A stretch of DNA of 64,000 bases from Eleusine coracana subsp. coracana (taxonomy: Eukaryota; Streptophyta; Magnoliopsida; Poales; Poaceae). Under the pieces are notes generated by a model. The model ran no database searches. It saw only the letters and a program-made list of their open reading frames with translations, and had not been told where the DNA came from. Location of the stretch: positions 5,628,949-5,692,948 of the forward strand of contig CM064430.1 of assembly GCA_032690845.1 (NCBI GenBank), given 5' to 3'. Position 1 is the first letter of the stretch; each line of letters opens with the position of its first letter. The position numbers and the translations under genes were made by a program. Positions 33,463 through 46,602 of the stretch are shown here, piece by piece.

Positions 33463-36400
33463 TCTCTATAACTTATTAATTAAGGTGAGGTCATCTAGAT
33501 CATCCTTTTCGTGTCCAGATGCATCAGTAACATTATCGTATTCAGTTTGTATCCTACAATGATTCACCAATTAGTTTGAGTCGCTTTTAAACTATTTTCT
33601 AATCCTTTGTCGAATTGGACTCCAATTTCAATTCAATATTTCATTTGAGTCATTTTTAAATTATTTTCTAATCTTTTGTCGAATTGGACTCCAATTTTAA
33701 TTCAATATTTCATACTAACAACAATTAATCATCTACTAGCAAAATACCCGTGCGTTGCCACGGGTCTTTATTAAAAAATTTATGGTCAAAATGATTTTTT
33801 GTAATTGTAAAAGTTTTTCAATTAATCATTTTTTTGGCTTGATCATTTGCTCTATTTTTATCTTGCTTTACCTTTTTCAGTTTTTAAAAAAACATTCTTT
33901 ATAATAATTTTGGAGTGAGCTATTATTGAGATTCTTGTTATTAGTTTTTATTTAAAATATGATGTTAAAATAATAGATGATTAATTATTGTTAGTATGAA
34001 ATATCGAATTGAAATCGGAGTCTAGTTCAACAAAGAATTAGAAAATAGTTTAAAAATAACTCAAACTGATTGGTGAATTATTTTAGAATACAAACTGAAT
34101 ACGATATCGTTATAGACACATCTGGACCAGAAAAAAGTGGTCTAGATGATCTCACCTTAATTAATAAGTTGTAGAGATTGCTTTAACAACTTTTTTCGTG
34201 TTCAGATGTATCCGTAACATTGTCATATTCAGTTTGTATCCTACAATGATTCACCAATCAGTTTGAGTTATTTTTAAACTATTTTCTAATCCTTTATTGA
34301 ATTGGACTCCAATTTCAATTCAATATTTCATACTAACAACAATTAATCATCTACTAGTAAAATACCCGTGTGTTATCATGGTCTTTGTTAAAAAAATTTA
34401 TAGTTAAAATGTTTTTTTGTAACTGTAAAAGTTTTTTAATTAATCAATTTTTTGGCTTGAGCATTTACTCTATTTTTATTTTGCTTTACCTTTTTGAGTT
34501 TTAAAAAAAATATTTATTATGATAATTTTGGAGTGAGTTATTATTGGGATTATTGTTATTAGTTTCCATCCAAAATATGATGTTGAAATAATAGATGATT
34601 AATTATTGTTAGTATGAAATGTCGAATTGAAATCGAAATCGAGTTCAACAAAGGATTAGAAAATAGTTTAAAAACGACTCAAACTGATTGGTGAATCATT
34701 TTAGAATACAAACTGAATACGACATCGTTATGGACATATCTGGACCAAAAAAAAGTGGTCTAGATGATCTCACCTCAATTAATAAGTTATAGAGATTGCT
34801 TTAACAACTTTTTTCGTGTTCACATATATCCGTAACATTGTCATATTCAGTTTGTATCCTACAATAATTCACCAATCAGTTTGAGTTATTTTTAAACTAT
34901 TTTCTAATCCATTGTTGAATTGGACTCCAATTTTAATTCATTATTTTATACTAACAACAATTAATCATCTACTAGCAAAATACCTGTGCGTTGTCACGAG
35001 TCTTTGTTAAAAAAATTTATGGTTAAAATGTTTTTTTATAACTGTAAAAGTTTTTCAATTAATCAATTTTTTGGCTTGAGAATTTGCTCTATTAATTTTG
35101 GAGTGAGTTATTATTGGGATTATTGTTATTAGTTTCCATCTAAAATATGATGTTGAAATAATAGATGATTAATTATTGTTAGTATGAAATATCGAATTGA
35201 AATCGGAATCCAGTTCAACAAAGGATTAGAAAATAGTTTAAAAACGACTCAAACTGATTGGTGAATCATTTTAGGATACAAACTGAATATGATATCGTTA
35301 CGGACACATTTGGACCAGAAAAAAGTGGTCTAGATAACCTCACCTCAATTAATAAGTTGTAGAGATTGATTTAACAACTTTTTTCGTGTCCAGATGTATC
35401 TGTAACGTTGTCGTATTCAGTTTATATCCTACGATGATTCATCAATTAGTTTGAGTCATTTTTAAACTATTTTTTAAATCTTTATCGAATTGGAATCCAA
35501 TTTCAATTCAATATTTTATACTAATAAAAATTAATCATCTACTAGCAAAATACCCGTGCGTTGCCACTGGCCTTTGTTAAAAAAAATTATGGTTAAAATG
35601 TTTTTTTGTTGTGCGTTACCACGGATCTTTGTTAAAAAAATTTATGGTTAAAATGTTTTTTTGTAACTGTAAAAGTTTTTCAATTAATCAATTTTTTGCT
35701 TGATCATTTGCTCTATTTTTATTTTGCTTTTCCTTTTTGAGTTTTTTAAAAAATATTTATTATAATAATTTTGGACCGAGTTATTATTGGGATTATTGTT
35801 ATTAGTTTCCATCCAAAATATAATGTTAAAATAATAGATGATTAATTATTGTTAGTATGAAATATTGAACTGAAATCGAAGTCCAGTTCAACAAATGATT
35901 AGAAAATAGTTTAAAAATGACTCAAACTGATTGGTGAATCATTTTAGGATACAAACTGAATACGATATCGTTATGGACACATCTGGACCAGAAAAAAGTG
36001 GTCTAGATAACCTCACCTCAATTAATAAGTTATCGAGATTGATTTAACAACTTTTTTCGTGTCTAAATATATCTGTAACATTGTCGTATTCAATTTGTAT
36101 CCTACAATGATTTATTAATCAGTTTGAGTCGTTTTTAAACTATTTTTAATCCTTTGTCGAATTGGACTCTAATTTCAATTCAATATTTTATACTAACAAC
36201 AATTAATCATCTACTAGCAAAATACCCCTGCGTTGCCACAGATCTTTGTTAGAAAAAATTTATGGTTAAAATGTTTTTTTATTATGCGTTGCCACGGGTC
36301 TTTGTTAAAAAAATTTATGGTTAAAATGTTTTTTTGTAACTGTAAAACTTTTTCAATTAATCAATTTTTTGGCTTGAGCATTTGCTCTATTTTTATTTTG

Positions 36401-37737
36401 CTTTACCTTTTTCAGTTTTTTAAAAAATATTCATTATAATAATTTTGGAGTGAGTTATTATTGCGATTATTGTTATTTGTTTTCATCTAAAATATAATAT
36501 GAAAATAATAGATAATTAATTATTGTTAGTATGAAATATCGAATTGAAATCGGAGTCCAGTTCAACAAAGCATTAGAAAATTGTTTAAAAATGACTCAAA
36601 CTGATTAGTGAATCATTTTAGGATACAAACTGAATACGATATCGTTACGGACACATCTGGATCAGAAAAAAATGGTCTAGATGACCTCACCTCAATTAAT
36701 AAATTATAGAGATTGCTTTAACAACTTTTTTCGTGTCCAGATGTATCTCTAATATTGTCGTATTCAGATTGTATCCTACAATAATTCATTAATCAGTTTA
36801 AGTCGTTTTTAAACTATTTTTTAATCCTTTATCGAATTGGACTCCAATTTCAATTCAATATTTCATACTAACAACAATTAATCATCTACTAGCAAAATAC
36901 CCGTGCGTTACCACGGGTCTTTGTTAAAAAAATTTATGGTTAAAATGATTTTTTGTAACTGTAAAAATTTTTCAATTAATCATTTTTTTGGCTTGAGCAT
37001 TTGCTCTATTTTTATTTTGCTTTAACTTTTTGAGTTTTTTAAAAATATTCATTATAATAATTTTAAAGTGAGTTATTATTAGGATTTTTATTATTAGTTT
37101 CTATCCAAAATATAATGTTAAAACAATAGATGATTAATTATTGTTAGTATGAAATATCGAATTAAAATCGGAGTCCAGTTCAACAAAGGATTAGAAAATA
37201 GTTTATAAACGACTCAAACTGATTGGTGAATCATTGTAGGATACAAACTGAATACGACATCGTTACGGACACATCTAGACACGAAAAAAATGATCTAGGT
37301 GACCTCACCTCAATTAATAAGTTATAGAGATTGCTTTAACAACTTTTTTTATGTCCAGATGTATCCATAACATTGTCGTATTCAGTTTGTATCCTATAAG
37401 ATTCACCAATCAGTTTGAGTTATTTTTAAACCATTTTCTAATCCTTTATCGAATTGGATTCTAATTTCAATTCAGTATTTCATACTAATAACAATTAATC
37501 ATTTATTGCTTTAACATCATATTTTGGATGGAAACTAATAACAGAATTTCAATAATAACTCACTTCAAAATTATTATAATGAATATTCTTTTTAAAACTA
37601 AAAAAGGTAAAGCAAAATAAAAATAGAACAAATGTTCAAGTAAAAAAATGATTAATTGAAAATCTTTTATAGTTATAAAGAAACATTTTAACTATAAAAT
37701 TTTAAACAAGACCCGTGACAACGTACGAATATTTTGT
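33463..37737. repeat. Helitron-derived foldback array, about 0.6 kb units
   Basis: The block starts TCTCTATAACTTATTAATT (33463) and ends with a decayed hairpin plus TTTTGTTAC (37737), a plus-strand 5' and 3' Helitron terminus pair. Inside, minus-strand Helitron 3' ends (CTAGCAAAATACCCGTG or close variants) occur at 33736, 34354, 34972, 35542, 36214 and 36889, spaced 618, 618, 570, 672 and 675 bp. Each unit has a central hairpin CCCGTGCGTTGCCACGGG in the better copies, about 260 bp of AT-rich spacer, and arms of about 175 bp (CAGTTTGTATCC to ACAACAATTAATCATC) that are inverted repeats of each other. Each minus-strand copy ends on the right in AATAAGTTATAGAGA or similar, the reverse of the 5' terminus. 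No protein is encoded. Confidence 0.85.
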
Positions 37738-37822
37738 TACTTATTATTATTACTGCTCCGGCAGGTCGGAAAAATATGCCACTCTGTACCTCCCAATAGC
37801 AAAATGCTGCGAACAAGAAAGA

Positions 37823-40323
37823 TTAAGGCTGGAGGAACTTGGAGAACTGGCAGGGCAGGAAGGCCGAAGGAGAGCTGGACTTTTCTTGGGTGAAATCAGC
37901 GTCCACAGTCCCACGGTCCTCCCTCCCATTGATATGCCGATAAAATGACTCCACAATCTTGGTGGTCATGTCGATGGCGACCACCCACATCTTCTTCCTC
38001 ACGAACCCGAACTCAACGATAAGGAACTGCACCACGTGTGGCCTGTGCATGTTCACCTGAGGAAACATGAGGATCTCTCGCGGGAGCCGCTCATCACCCG
38101 GGTTGGCGGCCCAGAGCTCGTCAGAAATGACCGTGTAATCCTTGCTCCACACCATCTTGTTGTTGTTGTCGTCTCCTGATGATAACCTGAGCGTGTGGCC
38201 GGTGACGGTGAACCAAGCACCGGGTTTGAGCGGCCCAAACCCGATGCCGTCGTCGCGTGCGACGTCGACGAACTTGAGCGTGGTGTCTTCATCGTCGACG
38301 GCGGTCGCGCAGCGGTAGAACCAGCTGCACGCCTTGCTGCGGTTGGGAGTGGACGGGAACTCGTGGAGCGGGAACCGGATGAAGAAGACGGCCGGTGCGG
38401 TGGCGGGGTTCGTGAACAAGTCGCAGAGGAGGATGCCGCGGAAGTAGTCGACCCAGCAGAGGTACCGGCCGTTGAAGGGGATGACGGCGTCGGTCTGCCA
38501 CATGCTGAGCTGCCACGCGTCGTCGTCGACAGCGGCGGAGTGCTCGCCGCCGTTGGTGAGGAGGATCGGTACACGCACGGATTTCCATTCGCCGGGAAGC
38601 ACAACTGTTGTTGAGCACGACGGTGACGATGACGTGCGGGAGTGTACACTACTACAATGAAGGTCTTCAATAACGAACAAAAAGGCTCTCCAATAACGAA
38701 CAAATAGTATGCTATTGCTTTAACGATATTGCTAGGTGATTATCGGTCACATCAGTCCGATATTATAGTTGCGATTGCAATATCGGACATGCTGATGTCA
38801 TCATGTCCGATATTGATGTACTATAACACAACAATATCAGTAGCATGACATCATCATGTCCAATATTGTTATGATTTTTTAGATAAATAAAAAAATCCTA
38901 TTACCTCTAATCTGCTCTATTGTTAGATTAGAGATAATAGAGGCTTAGAAGCAAATAAAAAGGAAATAAATCTTCATTACAACATAGCTCATCAGTTTAT
39001 CGATACAAAAGTCACTTAGGCTTACAATTTGCTGCAGTAACTTGGGAAAAAAAATAGCAGACCATAAACTAAGTCATGCTTTATAATATGCTTAACAAAC
39101 AAACAACTTAGCAACAGTTTAGAAGAGTTGCGAAGTGATGAGCAAAGTAAAGCTCAGTGATTACGCATGTAATGCAAATCCAAAATTTGAACAAGTAATT
39201 ACACATTTGATAGTTTAATATATTTTCCTGATGATTCATCCTTCAACTCTGCAAAGTAGAGCAGAGTGGCAGAATTAGAAGAAGTGTGCAAAAAATCTAT
39301 TTGTTACTATGTGATCAACACAAAAATATAAACAAAAGTATACATGATATGAAACTACTATATTCCTCATTCAATCATCTACTACATGTTATATATCAAA
39401 GCAATATCAAAGCAGTACACAAGCAGGCAATGCAAGCAGCTAGCTGAAATAATCAATTGAGATACAAGCTAATTGACAGAGGGAAAGAACCTTAAGCTGC
39501 TGGTAACACAATGATGCAAGAGAACACAACAGGATGAAATATCCATACACAATGCAGATTTCAGATAACAGAGTGATTCATCTTTTCTTTTACCGAGACC
39601 AATGGATAAGACTAAATTGACAAGCATATAGTTCAGGAGCTACAGTCAGATTAGTTTATACATGCAGGAACTAACAGAGTGGTTGGGTTTCCAGAGCTGG
39701 AGTTCTGCCACCGCGAACTCCTCCTCCTCGCCTCGGCGGCACACAATGCCCAAGGATTTGATGGCCAGCAACCGCCGCTTTTTCTCCTCCTCAGCAGGTG
39801 GGGCAGCAGGGGTAGCGCGTCGCCACCGACGCCGGCTGCTATTGGGACGGGCAGCATTATTGAAATTGATGAACATTGGCTTGGTACAAGTGGGGAGCCG
39901 CTTGAGAATCGAGGTCGAGGAGGAGGAAGAGGAAGAGGAAGGGTTGTTGCCATGGGCGGCGACGGTGGCGCTGTCGTAGACGAAGAGGTCTTGCAGTATA
40001 TCGCATGTAGGGATCTCGATACCGACACGAAGCAGGACAAGGTGGCGGTGGGAGGCCAGGACAGCTAAAGGAACCTGCTTGTCGGGGCCTGGGAATTCCG
40101 GCAACTGCGCGTAGAGGCGGGAGACGAGCGGGGGCTCCGCGAGGACGAAGGCGATGCGGAAGGAGGCGTCAAAGGTGGTGGTGCCCGACGCGGTGGTGAT
40201 GATGCTTGTGGGCGCCTCGCTGGTGGTGGTGTCGGCGTCGGGGAAGGCGTTGTCGTCGTCCCGACGGAAGATGAAGCGCTCCAGCATCACCTAGTTAGGG
40301 AACGCGGCGGCGGCGCCGGACAT
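37823..40323 (-). pseudogene. DUF1618 family protein gene, disabled
   Basis: The ATG at 40323 gives MSGAAAAFPN, then TAG (40293-40291) where relatives have Trp, then VMLERFIFRRDDD, SFRIAFVLAEPPLVSRLY and LASHRHLVLLRVG, the N-terminal part of grass DUF1618 proteins, to about 39700. A second exon from about 38651 to 37823 carries GEWKSVRVPILL, GRYLCWVDYFRGILLCDLF and PREILMFPQVNMHRP, the DUF1618 core and tail. A GTTAGT donor near 39690 and an AG acceptor at 38652-38653 could join them across a 1 kb intron. DUF1618 genes are numerous in grasses, with no settled biochemical role. The early stop and the LINE just upstream suggest a pseudogene; translation from the second Met (40287) would give a nearly full protein, so activity is not excluded. 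Confidence 0.7.
38647..39640. other. Intron of the DUF1618 gene; possible CACTA terminus
   Basis: CACTACTACAATGAAGG at 38647 resembles a CACTA transposon terminus, followed by subterminal-like repeats: CAATAACGAACAAA twice and TCCGATATT/AATATCGGA several times to about 38870. The far terminus is not found, so any element is truncated or misread. The remainder is AT-rich and shows nothing else. Confidence 0.35.
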
Positions 40324-40409
40324 GGCGATTGCGAGACCTTGATTGAGGAGGATTCTACAGCGTGCGGCGGGAGCGACGATCCGGCGGCTTTCGGAGATTT
40401 CAAGACCAA

Positions 40410-42990
40410 AATGAACGGAGTCATCATTGGTCAGGAGAACCTAAAGAATTATATTACTGGTTATTATAAACAACTTTTTGATTCTCCTAGTCATAATAAT
40501 TTTACTTTAGAAGAGGATATTAGGGATGACATACCTTATATCTCTAAAGTTGAAAATGAGTTACTGACAGATATATTCACAGAGGCTGAGATTAAAAAGG
40601 CAATTTTTCAAATGAAACACAACAAAACACCAGGTCCTGATGATTTCCCAGTTGAGTTTTATCAGTTTTTTTAGGAAACAATTAAATCAGACTTGTTATC
40701 GCTTTTCAATGAATTCCATCTTGGAAATTTACCGCTTCATAGTCTCAATTTTGGAGTTATCACTCTTTTACCAAAAAAGGAGGAGGCAATTACAATTCAA
40801 CAGTTTAGACCTATATGTCTTCTAAATGTGAGTTTCAAAATCTTCACAAAATTACTTACTAATAGAATTTTTCTTATAGCTCACAAAGTAATTAGACCCT
40901 CTCAGACTTCCTTTCTTCCGGGTAGATATATCATGGAAGGTGTAGTAATTCTACATGAAACTTTACATGAGATGCATAGGAGGAAGAAAAGTGGTGTCAT
41001 TCTTAAACTTGATTTTGAGAAAGCTTATGATAAAGTGAAATGACCATTTCTTCAACAAGTTTGGAGGATGAAAGGTTTTTCACCTAAATGATGTTCTTGA
41101 ATTAATCAAGTAATTAGAAAAGATAGTGTAGATATTAAAGCTAACAATAAAGACTAGGAAAGGAGTTAGACAGGGAGATCACCTCTCCCCTATCCTTTTC
41201 AATATTGTGGTAGACATGCTTGCTATTTTCATATCTAGAGCTAAGGATCATGGGCAAATTGCAGGAGTCGTTCCACATCTAATAAATGATGGTTTATCGA
41301 TCCTACAATATGCTGATGATATGATAATTTTTCTAGAAGATGATGTAAATCAAGCAAAAAATATGAAGTTGTTGCTTTGTGCTTTTGAACAACTCTCTAG
41401 CCTTAAGATAAACTTTCATAAAAGTGAATTGTTTTGTTATGGAAATTCCAAGGATAAAGAGGGAGAATTCTCACAAATCTTTGGCTATGAGATGGGTTCA
41501 TATTCATGCATCATAGAAAACTTAGTAACGCAGATTGGAAGGAGGTTGAAGAGAAATGTCAAAAGAGACTCAGTTATTGGAAAGGAAAATTGCTTTTGGT
41601 AGGGGGTCGTTTGGTGTTGATTAACTCTGTTCTTAGCAATTTGGCTATGTTTATGCTATCCTTCTTCGAAGTTCCGAAAGAAGTGCTAAAGAAACTAGAC
41701 TTTCATAGATCTAGATTTTTCTGACAAAATAATGAGCATAAGAAGAAATATAGACTAATTAAGTGAAGTATTCTTTACACAACAAAAGATCAAGGGGGGC
41801 TAGGCATCTTGAACTTAGATTTACAGAATAAATGTTTACTCAGCAAGTGGTTGTAAGCTCATTAATGAAGATGGGGTATGGCAACGTCTGCTTAAAAAAA
41901 ATACCTAAGGAATAAAACCATTACTCAAATTGAACATGTTTCTGGAGATTCTCAATTTTGGTCAGGACTTATGTTGCTCAAAAATGACTTTTTGAAGTTG
42001 GGCAAGTTTAGTATTGGTGATGGCACTCTAGTAAGATTCTGGGAGGATGCTTGGCTAGGAGATGTTGCTTTTAAACATCAGTATTCAGACCTTTATAATA
42101 TAGTTAGAAGGAAAAGTGATTCGGTAAACATAGTGTTGAGAACCACACCGTTGAATGTTTCTTTTAGATGTTCTGTAGTCGGTGAAAACCTTGTAGCTTA
42201 GCAACAACTTGTTGCAAGGGTTATGACTACAAAATTAATGAATTCAAGGGACACATTTCGGTGGCTGGCTACACAAAATGGGGTATTTATAGTACGCTCT
42301 ATATATAGGGTGTTGGCTATATCTAATGTTTTATCACATAATCATGTGATTTAAAAACTCAAATTGCCCTTAAAAATTAAGATCTTCCTTTGGTACATGA
42401 TTAAAGGTGTCACCCTAACCAAAGATAATCTAGCAAGGTGAAGATAGAAAGAGAGTGTTAAATGTTGTTTCTGTAATGTTAATAAAACAATTCAACATCT
42501 CTTTTTTGATTGTGTCTGCGTAAAGCTTATTTAGAGAGTGGTACAAATTGCTTTTAGTATACCCCCGCCTATGGATATGTACAACATGTACAATAGTTGG
42601 TTAAATGGGGTAGAAAGGAGTAATTGTTACCAAGCATGGGTAGGGGCAGCTGCTATTTGTTGGGCAATATAGTTAAGTAGAAATGATATGATTTTTAACA
42701 ATGCATGAGTTTCCTCTTAATTATAGGTGCTATTCAGAGGGACATACTAGATCCGTTTTTGGGCGCTGTTGCAAAAGGTGGAGGACAGAGAACATATTTA
42801 TACGGGATGCCGTGCGCTTGAAACCATCCTGATGTAGTTTTTTGCTTTCAATGGGTAGTGTTTCAGCAATAGACTTTGTTATTTTTAAGCTTTGGTCACT
42901 ATTGGATATGGACTGGTTGTTCGGTTCTACCTTGGTTTCTTATAATTTTAATGTAATAAGGATACAAAAATTAGAATATTAATATATATT
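40410..42990 (+). mobile_element. LINE (non-LTR retrotransposon), 5'-truncated
   Basis: ORF2 fragments run from 40410: ENLKNYITGYYKQLF, NKTPGPDDFPVEFYQ, the RT block FRPICLLNVSFKIFTK, PGRYIMEGVVILHE, LDFEKAYDKVK, and the catalytic box LQYADDMIIF near 41310. The zinc-binding tail is at about 42250-42700 (FRWLATQNG, CCFCNVNKTIQHLFFDC). An A/T-rich tail ends near 42990. In-frame stops (such as TAG at 40672 and TGA at 41041) and shifts make it inactive. The endonuclease domain is absent, as in a typical 5' truncation. It lies head-to-head against the DUF1618 gene, starting within about 100 bp of its ATG. Confidence 0.85.
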
Positions 42991-45285
42991 CTCTTTTTTT
43001 AAAAAAATTATCAGGGCTATATTACGATTTTTACGAACTGGATTGATCAGGAGCCCGAGACAGGTGGGCCCTGACAAGTGTTTAGGCCGTCTTGGGCCGA
43101 TCCGTTTGTGGCGCTGGGCTTGATGGTACCGGGCCTCCGTTCCGGCCTGTTCGTTAATCGTTAGAAATGGGAAAAAAAATTTACGAGGCGGCTGGATCGA
43201 GTAATGATGAACCGCTGGTCCGTTGGTCGGGTCTCGGGCCGGCAGCCACGGAACCAAGACGCATCGAGCAGTGAAAGAAAATAGAGACCTTTTTACACGA
43301 CGCTCGATCCTTTCGCGGATACCAAGTTACTTCTTGCATGGTCGCTTCACTTTGACCATATTACTGGCTCAACGATTTCTCACCCGTAAGTAATGCATAG
43401 GTTCGTTTAGTAAATAACGCTGCGGCTAACTCTTTCAGTGGCAAGAGTATATGTCGACAATCGACATCATTGTATCATTTCTTTTTACAAGGCACGTACT
43501 AGGCATTTTGGCACGATCCCTTGTACCCGGTATCTTCTGCAAGACGCGATATAGCGTATGGAGGAGGGACCAACAGGGAAGACATTTTCGCACGCCAAAT
43601 CCTTTCGAAACCGCCAGCAGCAAACCGTACCATGAAACATATAATGGCAGTCAGCAACCATCCTTTGCCCATTAATCTTCAGGACTTTGCTAGTAGTAGT
43701 TGTGTACTACTCCTTGTTGATGTGAATGAATGCACGCACGCATGTCTGCCAACCAATCCCGGCTCTCCGCTTTGAACAAAACAAACCTGTGTCGATCCCG
43801 TGACCTCATAAATCCAGCATTGGCCCATCTGCCTCAACCAATTCGGCCACAAGTTGATGAAAGAACAGTAATACTAGTACTCCATTTATTTGCACTTCAG
43901 CTGGCGATTTGAATTAGTTGGAAACCAGCTTTATGTGCTTGAATTTGTAGAGCTCGTAGGGAATTCGAGTTGTTTTACGCTTCTTATATCAAAGTTTGGA
44001 ATCCCAGATTTTAAAGATATCTTTTTCTTTTTGGCAAGTTGTTCTCCGGAAGTGATACTTTAAGGACAACCAAGATGTGAAACAAAAAGACAACCATCTA
44101 CTGCTCTTTTGAATCACAGTCACTAATAAGTGTAATTTCGAGTCATTGAAGGCTTGAAGTCATTGCATCTAAATGTGACCATCAATAGATCTTCACTTGT
44201 TTCAACTTTTAAAGATACTTACCTTTGATTCGTTATAAATGTGTCCCATGATTTATTCGTTATAAATGTCTCTACACTTTTTTTTGACACAAAGATATCA
44301 AAACGATATTTTGTTAATGTTGACATGTGACATATAAACTATACGGTCAATTTCAGTGATGGTTTCATTTGAGTTTTATTCTTGTTAAATAATATATCAC
44401 ATAGACAAAACTGATGATATTGCATCGAAGAGAGGAGAAATGTGTATTATATGGATGAAACTGTATGGACACGGTTACCAAAAAAATTGAAGCTAGAATG
44501 AAACTTCATTAAAAGTGTTTGAGTTTTGTCTCTACACATTTATCAATTTATATTGGTTATTTAAATGAAACATTTAAATGATATACTCACATAAAAGTAA
44601 ACTTTGCAATAAGAGACTAATTTTATTTATCAATTCATAAATTATAAAACAATGAAATAAATTCAAGGACTGAGAATAGCTTGAGAACTAATCCAACCGA
44701 GAACGTGTCCAGTTTCTCCATGCATTTTATCATAATAGAAGATGAGTTTAAAAGCATTCAAATATCATTTAAAAAAAAACTTGACCATGGGAAGAGACAT
44801 CTCCTGATTTTCGTCTTAACAAAATGCCTTGATTTGAACCCGGACATTCAAATATCATTCTCATTGTAACAATACTTACTTTTGATTAGGACAAGCGAAC
44901 AACCGATATGATTAGAATTTATAACCACAATACATCAACAAACATAGCAACACATCGCTCCGCTTAGTAGCTGCCAGCAGCACACATACAAACAAACGCT
45001 TGGTATGGCAGGCAAAGTACAGTTTAGCGGTGGTTATTGCAGTTGCCTACATTTCCAGTAGTGAATAACAAAAGTTGCCAACGCATCAACTAGGAGCATA
45101 CCGCCCCAAAAATCATTAGGAGCATACTGCCCAAAAAATCATTAGGAGCATGCATATAGTTCAATAAGACCATGAAACCTGCATTCCGTCAACCACTAAA
45201 TCTTTGATGTGTTGTTAAATAAATAATGATTTAGTGTTGGTATCCATAAAATGAAATATCTTACTACTTATAGATTTTTTTAGGT
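42991..45285. other. No gene seen
   Basis: Mixed intergenic DNA with short frames lacking domains. I found no terminal repeats or coding similarity. Confidence 0.4.
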
Positions 45286-45286
45286 A

Positions 45287-45614
45287 ATTATGTTTTTACC
45301 CATACTCTCAATTCTAATTGTAATTTTATCTTCATTTTTCTAACTTTGTTATTTTGCTCTTATTTTTTTCAAAGTGAAGTCTTGGTTTGTCCCTACTAGG
45401 GTAAAATCTCCTCACTTTTTTCAAAGTGAAGCCTTTGTTTGCCCCTACTAGGGATAAAATCATAATAAAAATATTATGATTTTACCTCTAGTAGGGACAA
45501 AGTCACACTTTACCTTGAAAAAGTGAGAGCAAAATGGCAAAATTACAAAGTTAGAAAAATGTGGGCAAAATTACATTTAAAATTGTGAGTGAGAGTAAAA
45601 ACATAATTGTCCCA
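45287..45614. mobile_element. Large foldback element (about 330 bp hairpin)
   Basis: The left end GGTAATTATGTTTTTAC pairs with the right end GTAAAAACATAATTGTCC. Arms of roughly 150 bp continue with TTTCTAACTTTG against CAAAGTTAGAAA and CCTACTAGGG against CTAGTAGGG, around a centre near 45465. The nearly uninterrupted palindrome suggests a MITE that folds to one hairpin. Flanks ATTTTTTTA and ATTTTTCTT could be a decayed 9 bp duplication. Confidence 0.7.
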
Positions 45615-46602
45615 TTTTTCTTTTGTATATTCTTACCCTTGTTTAACCATGGATTTATTATTGAACAACCACAAGTGCTTTTTCTTAGGACCACAAGTAT
45701 GTATCATAAGAAAATATCATGTTAGTTTTATCAGCAAATTTTGATCCAGACCGTGAAATATGTACAGTGTAACACTCTCTTGGAAGTTTTTAAATAAAAG
45801 GGCGCCCTTTTCTTGCAGGACCCGACTGGCATAGCATCCCTGTATCCTCCTTGCATGGATCCATGTGCAGGGCACACCATCTTTTTGCATTTCCAGAAAA
45901 AAAAAACACCCTACAAAAATATAAAACATTTTCCCCGCTAGGCTAAGCACAACACCATACTTTATTTATTCCTCTTCACATCCACTACGAAAAAGATATC
46001 AACAAATGAATATAAAATAAAATTTCGCCTTTCCTCATTCCTCTCTCTTCTCTCCTTCCTCTCCTCGTCTCCCTCATTCTCATTTCGCTGCACGAAGCTG
46101 CTTGCGGGGATCCGAATCCAAGCTCGCCAGCGCCTACCGGTGGGTCCGGGCTCTCAGTTTTCTCCTCCCCTCAGCCATTGCTCCGTTCTTGATTTGATCC
46201 GTCGAATTCGATTCGGCTCGCGGTGCCGCGGCCGCACCCAAGGCTGCATTTTCTTCCCGGGTTAAGATTCGGTCCGCGGGGGCCACCTCCGCGCGATTTC
46301 GCGGGCCATTTTGCCCATTGTTTCAGATTTGTTTGTGTCTCTTGTTTGGAATCGGTTGGTGGTCTGCTAGAGCTGAAAAAGGTGGCTCGTTGGCATCAAT
46401 TCCGATCTTTTCCTGCTGCCTTCTTGGAGTCGTCTTCCCCAATTAGCTGGGATTAGTACAGATTCTGATTCATAGACTCCTGGCTTCCTCCTCTGGCTTT
46501 GCGGTCCGTTCGGTTATGCCATCAGCGCGCGGTTTGTATCTGTGATTTGTTTGAAAATCTGAGAGTGTGGAGATTTGGGAGGTCTTCTCTTTGCTGTGCT
46601 CT
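45615..46602. other. Upstream region of the ETO1-like gene
   Basis: AT-rich to about 46020, then a CT-rich stretch (46030-46100) and GC-rich DNA typical of a plant 5' untranslated region. A transcription start cannot be fixed. Confidence 0.4.

Noticed and set aside
33463..37737. CRISPR-like or satellite array
   Set aside because: Units are about 600 bp with internal inverted arms and Helitron ends, not short repeats with unique spacers, and the host is a plant.
38195..38614. 139 aa plus-strand acidic frame
   Set aside because: Antisense of the DUF1618 second exon, which has clear family motifs on the minus strand.
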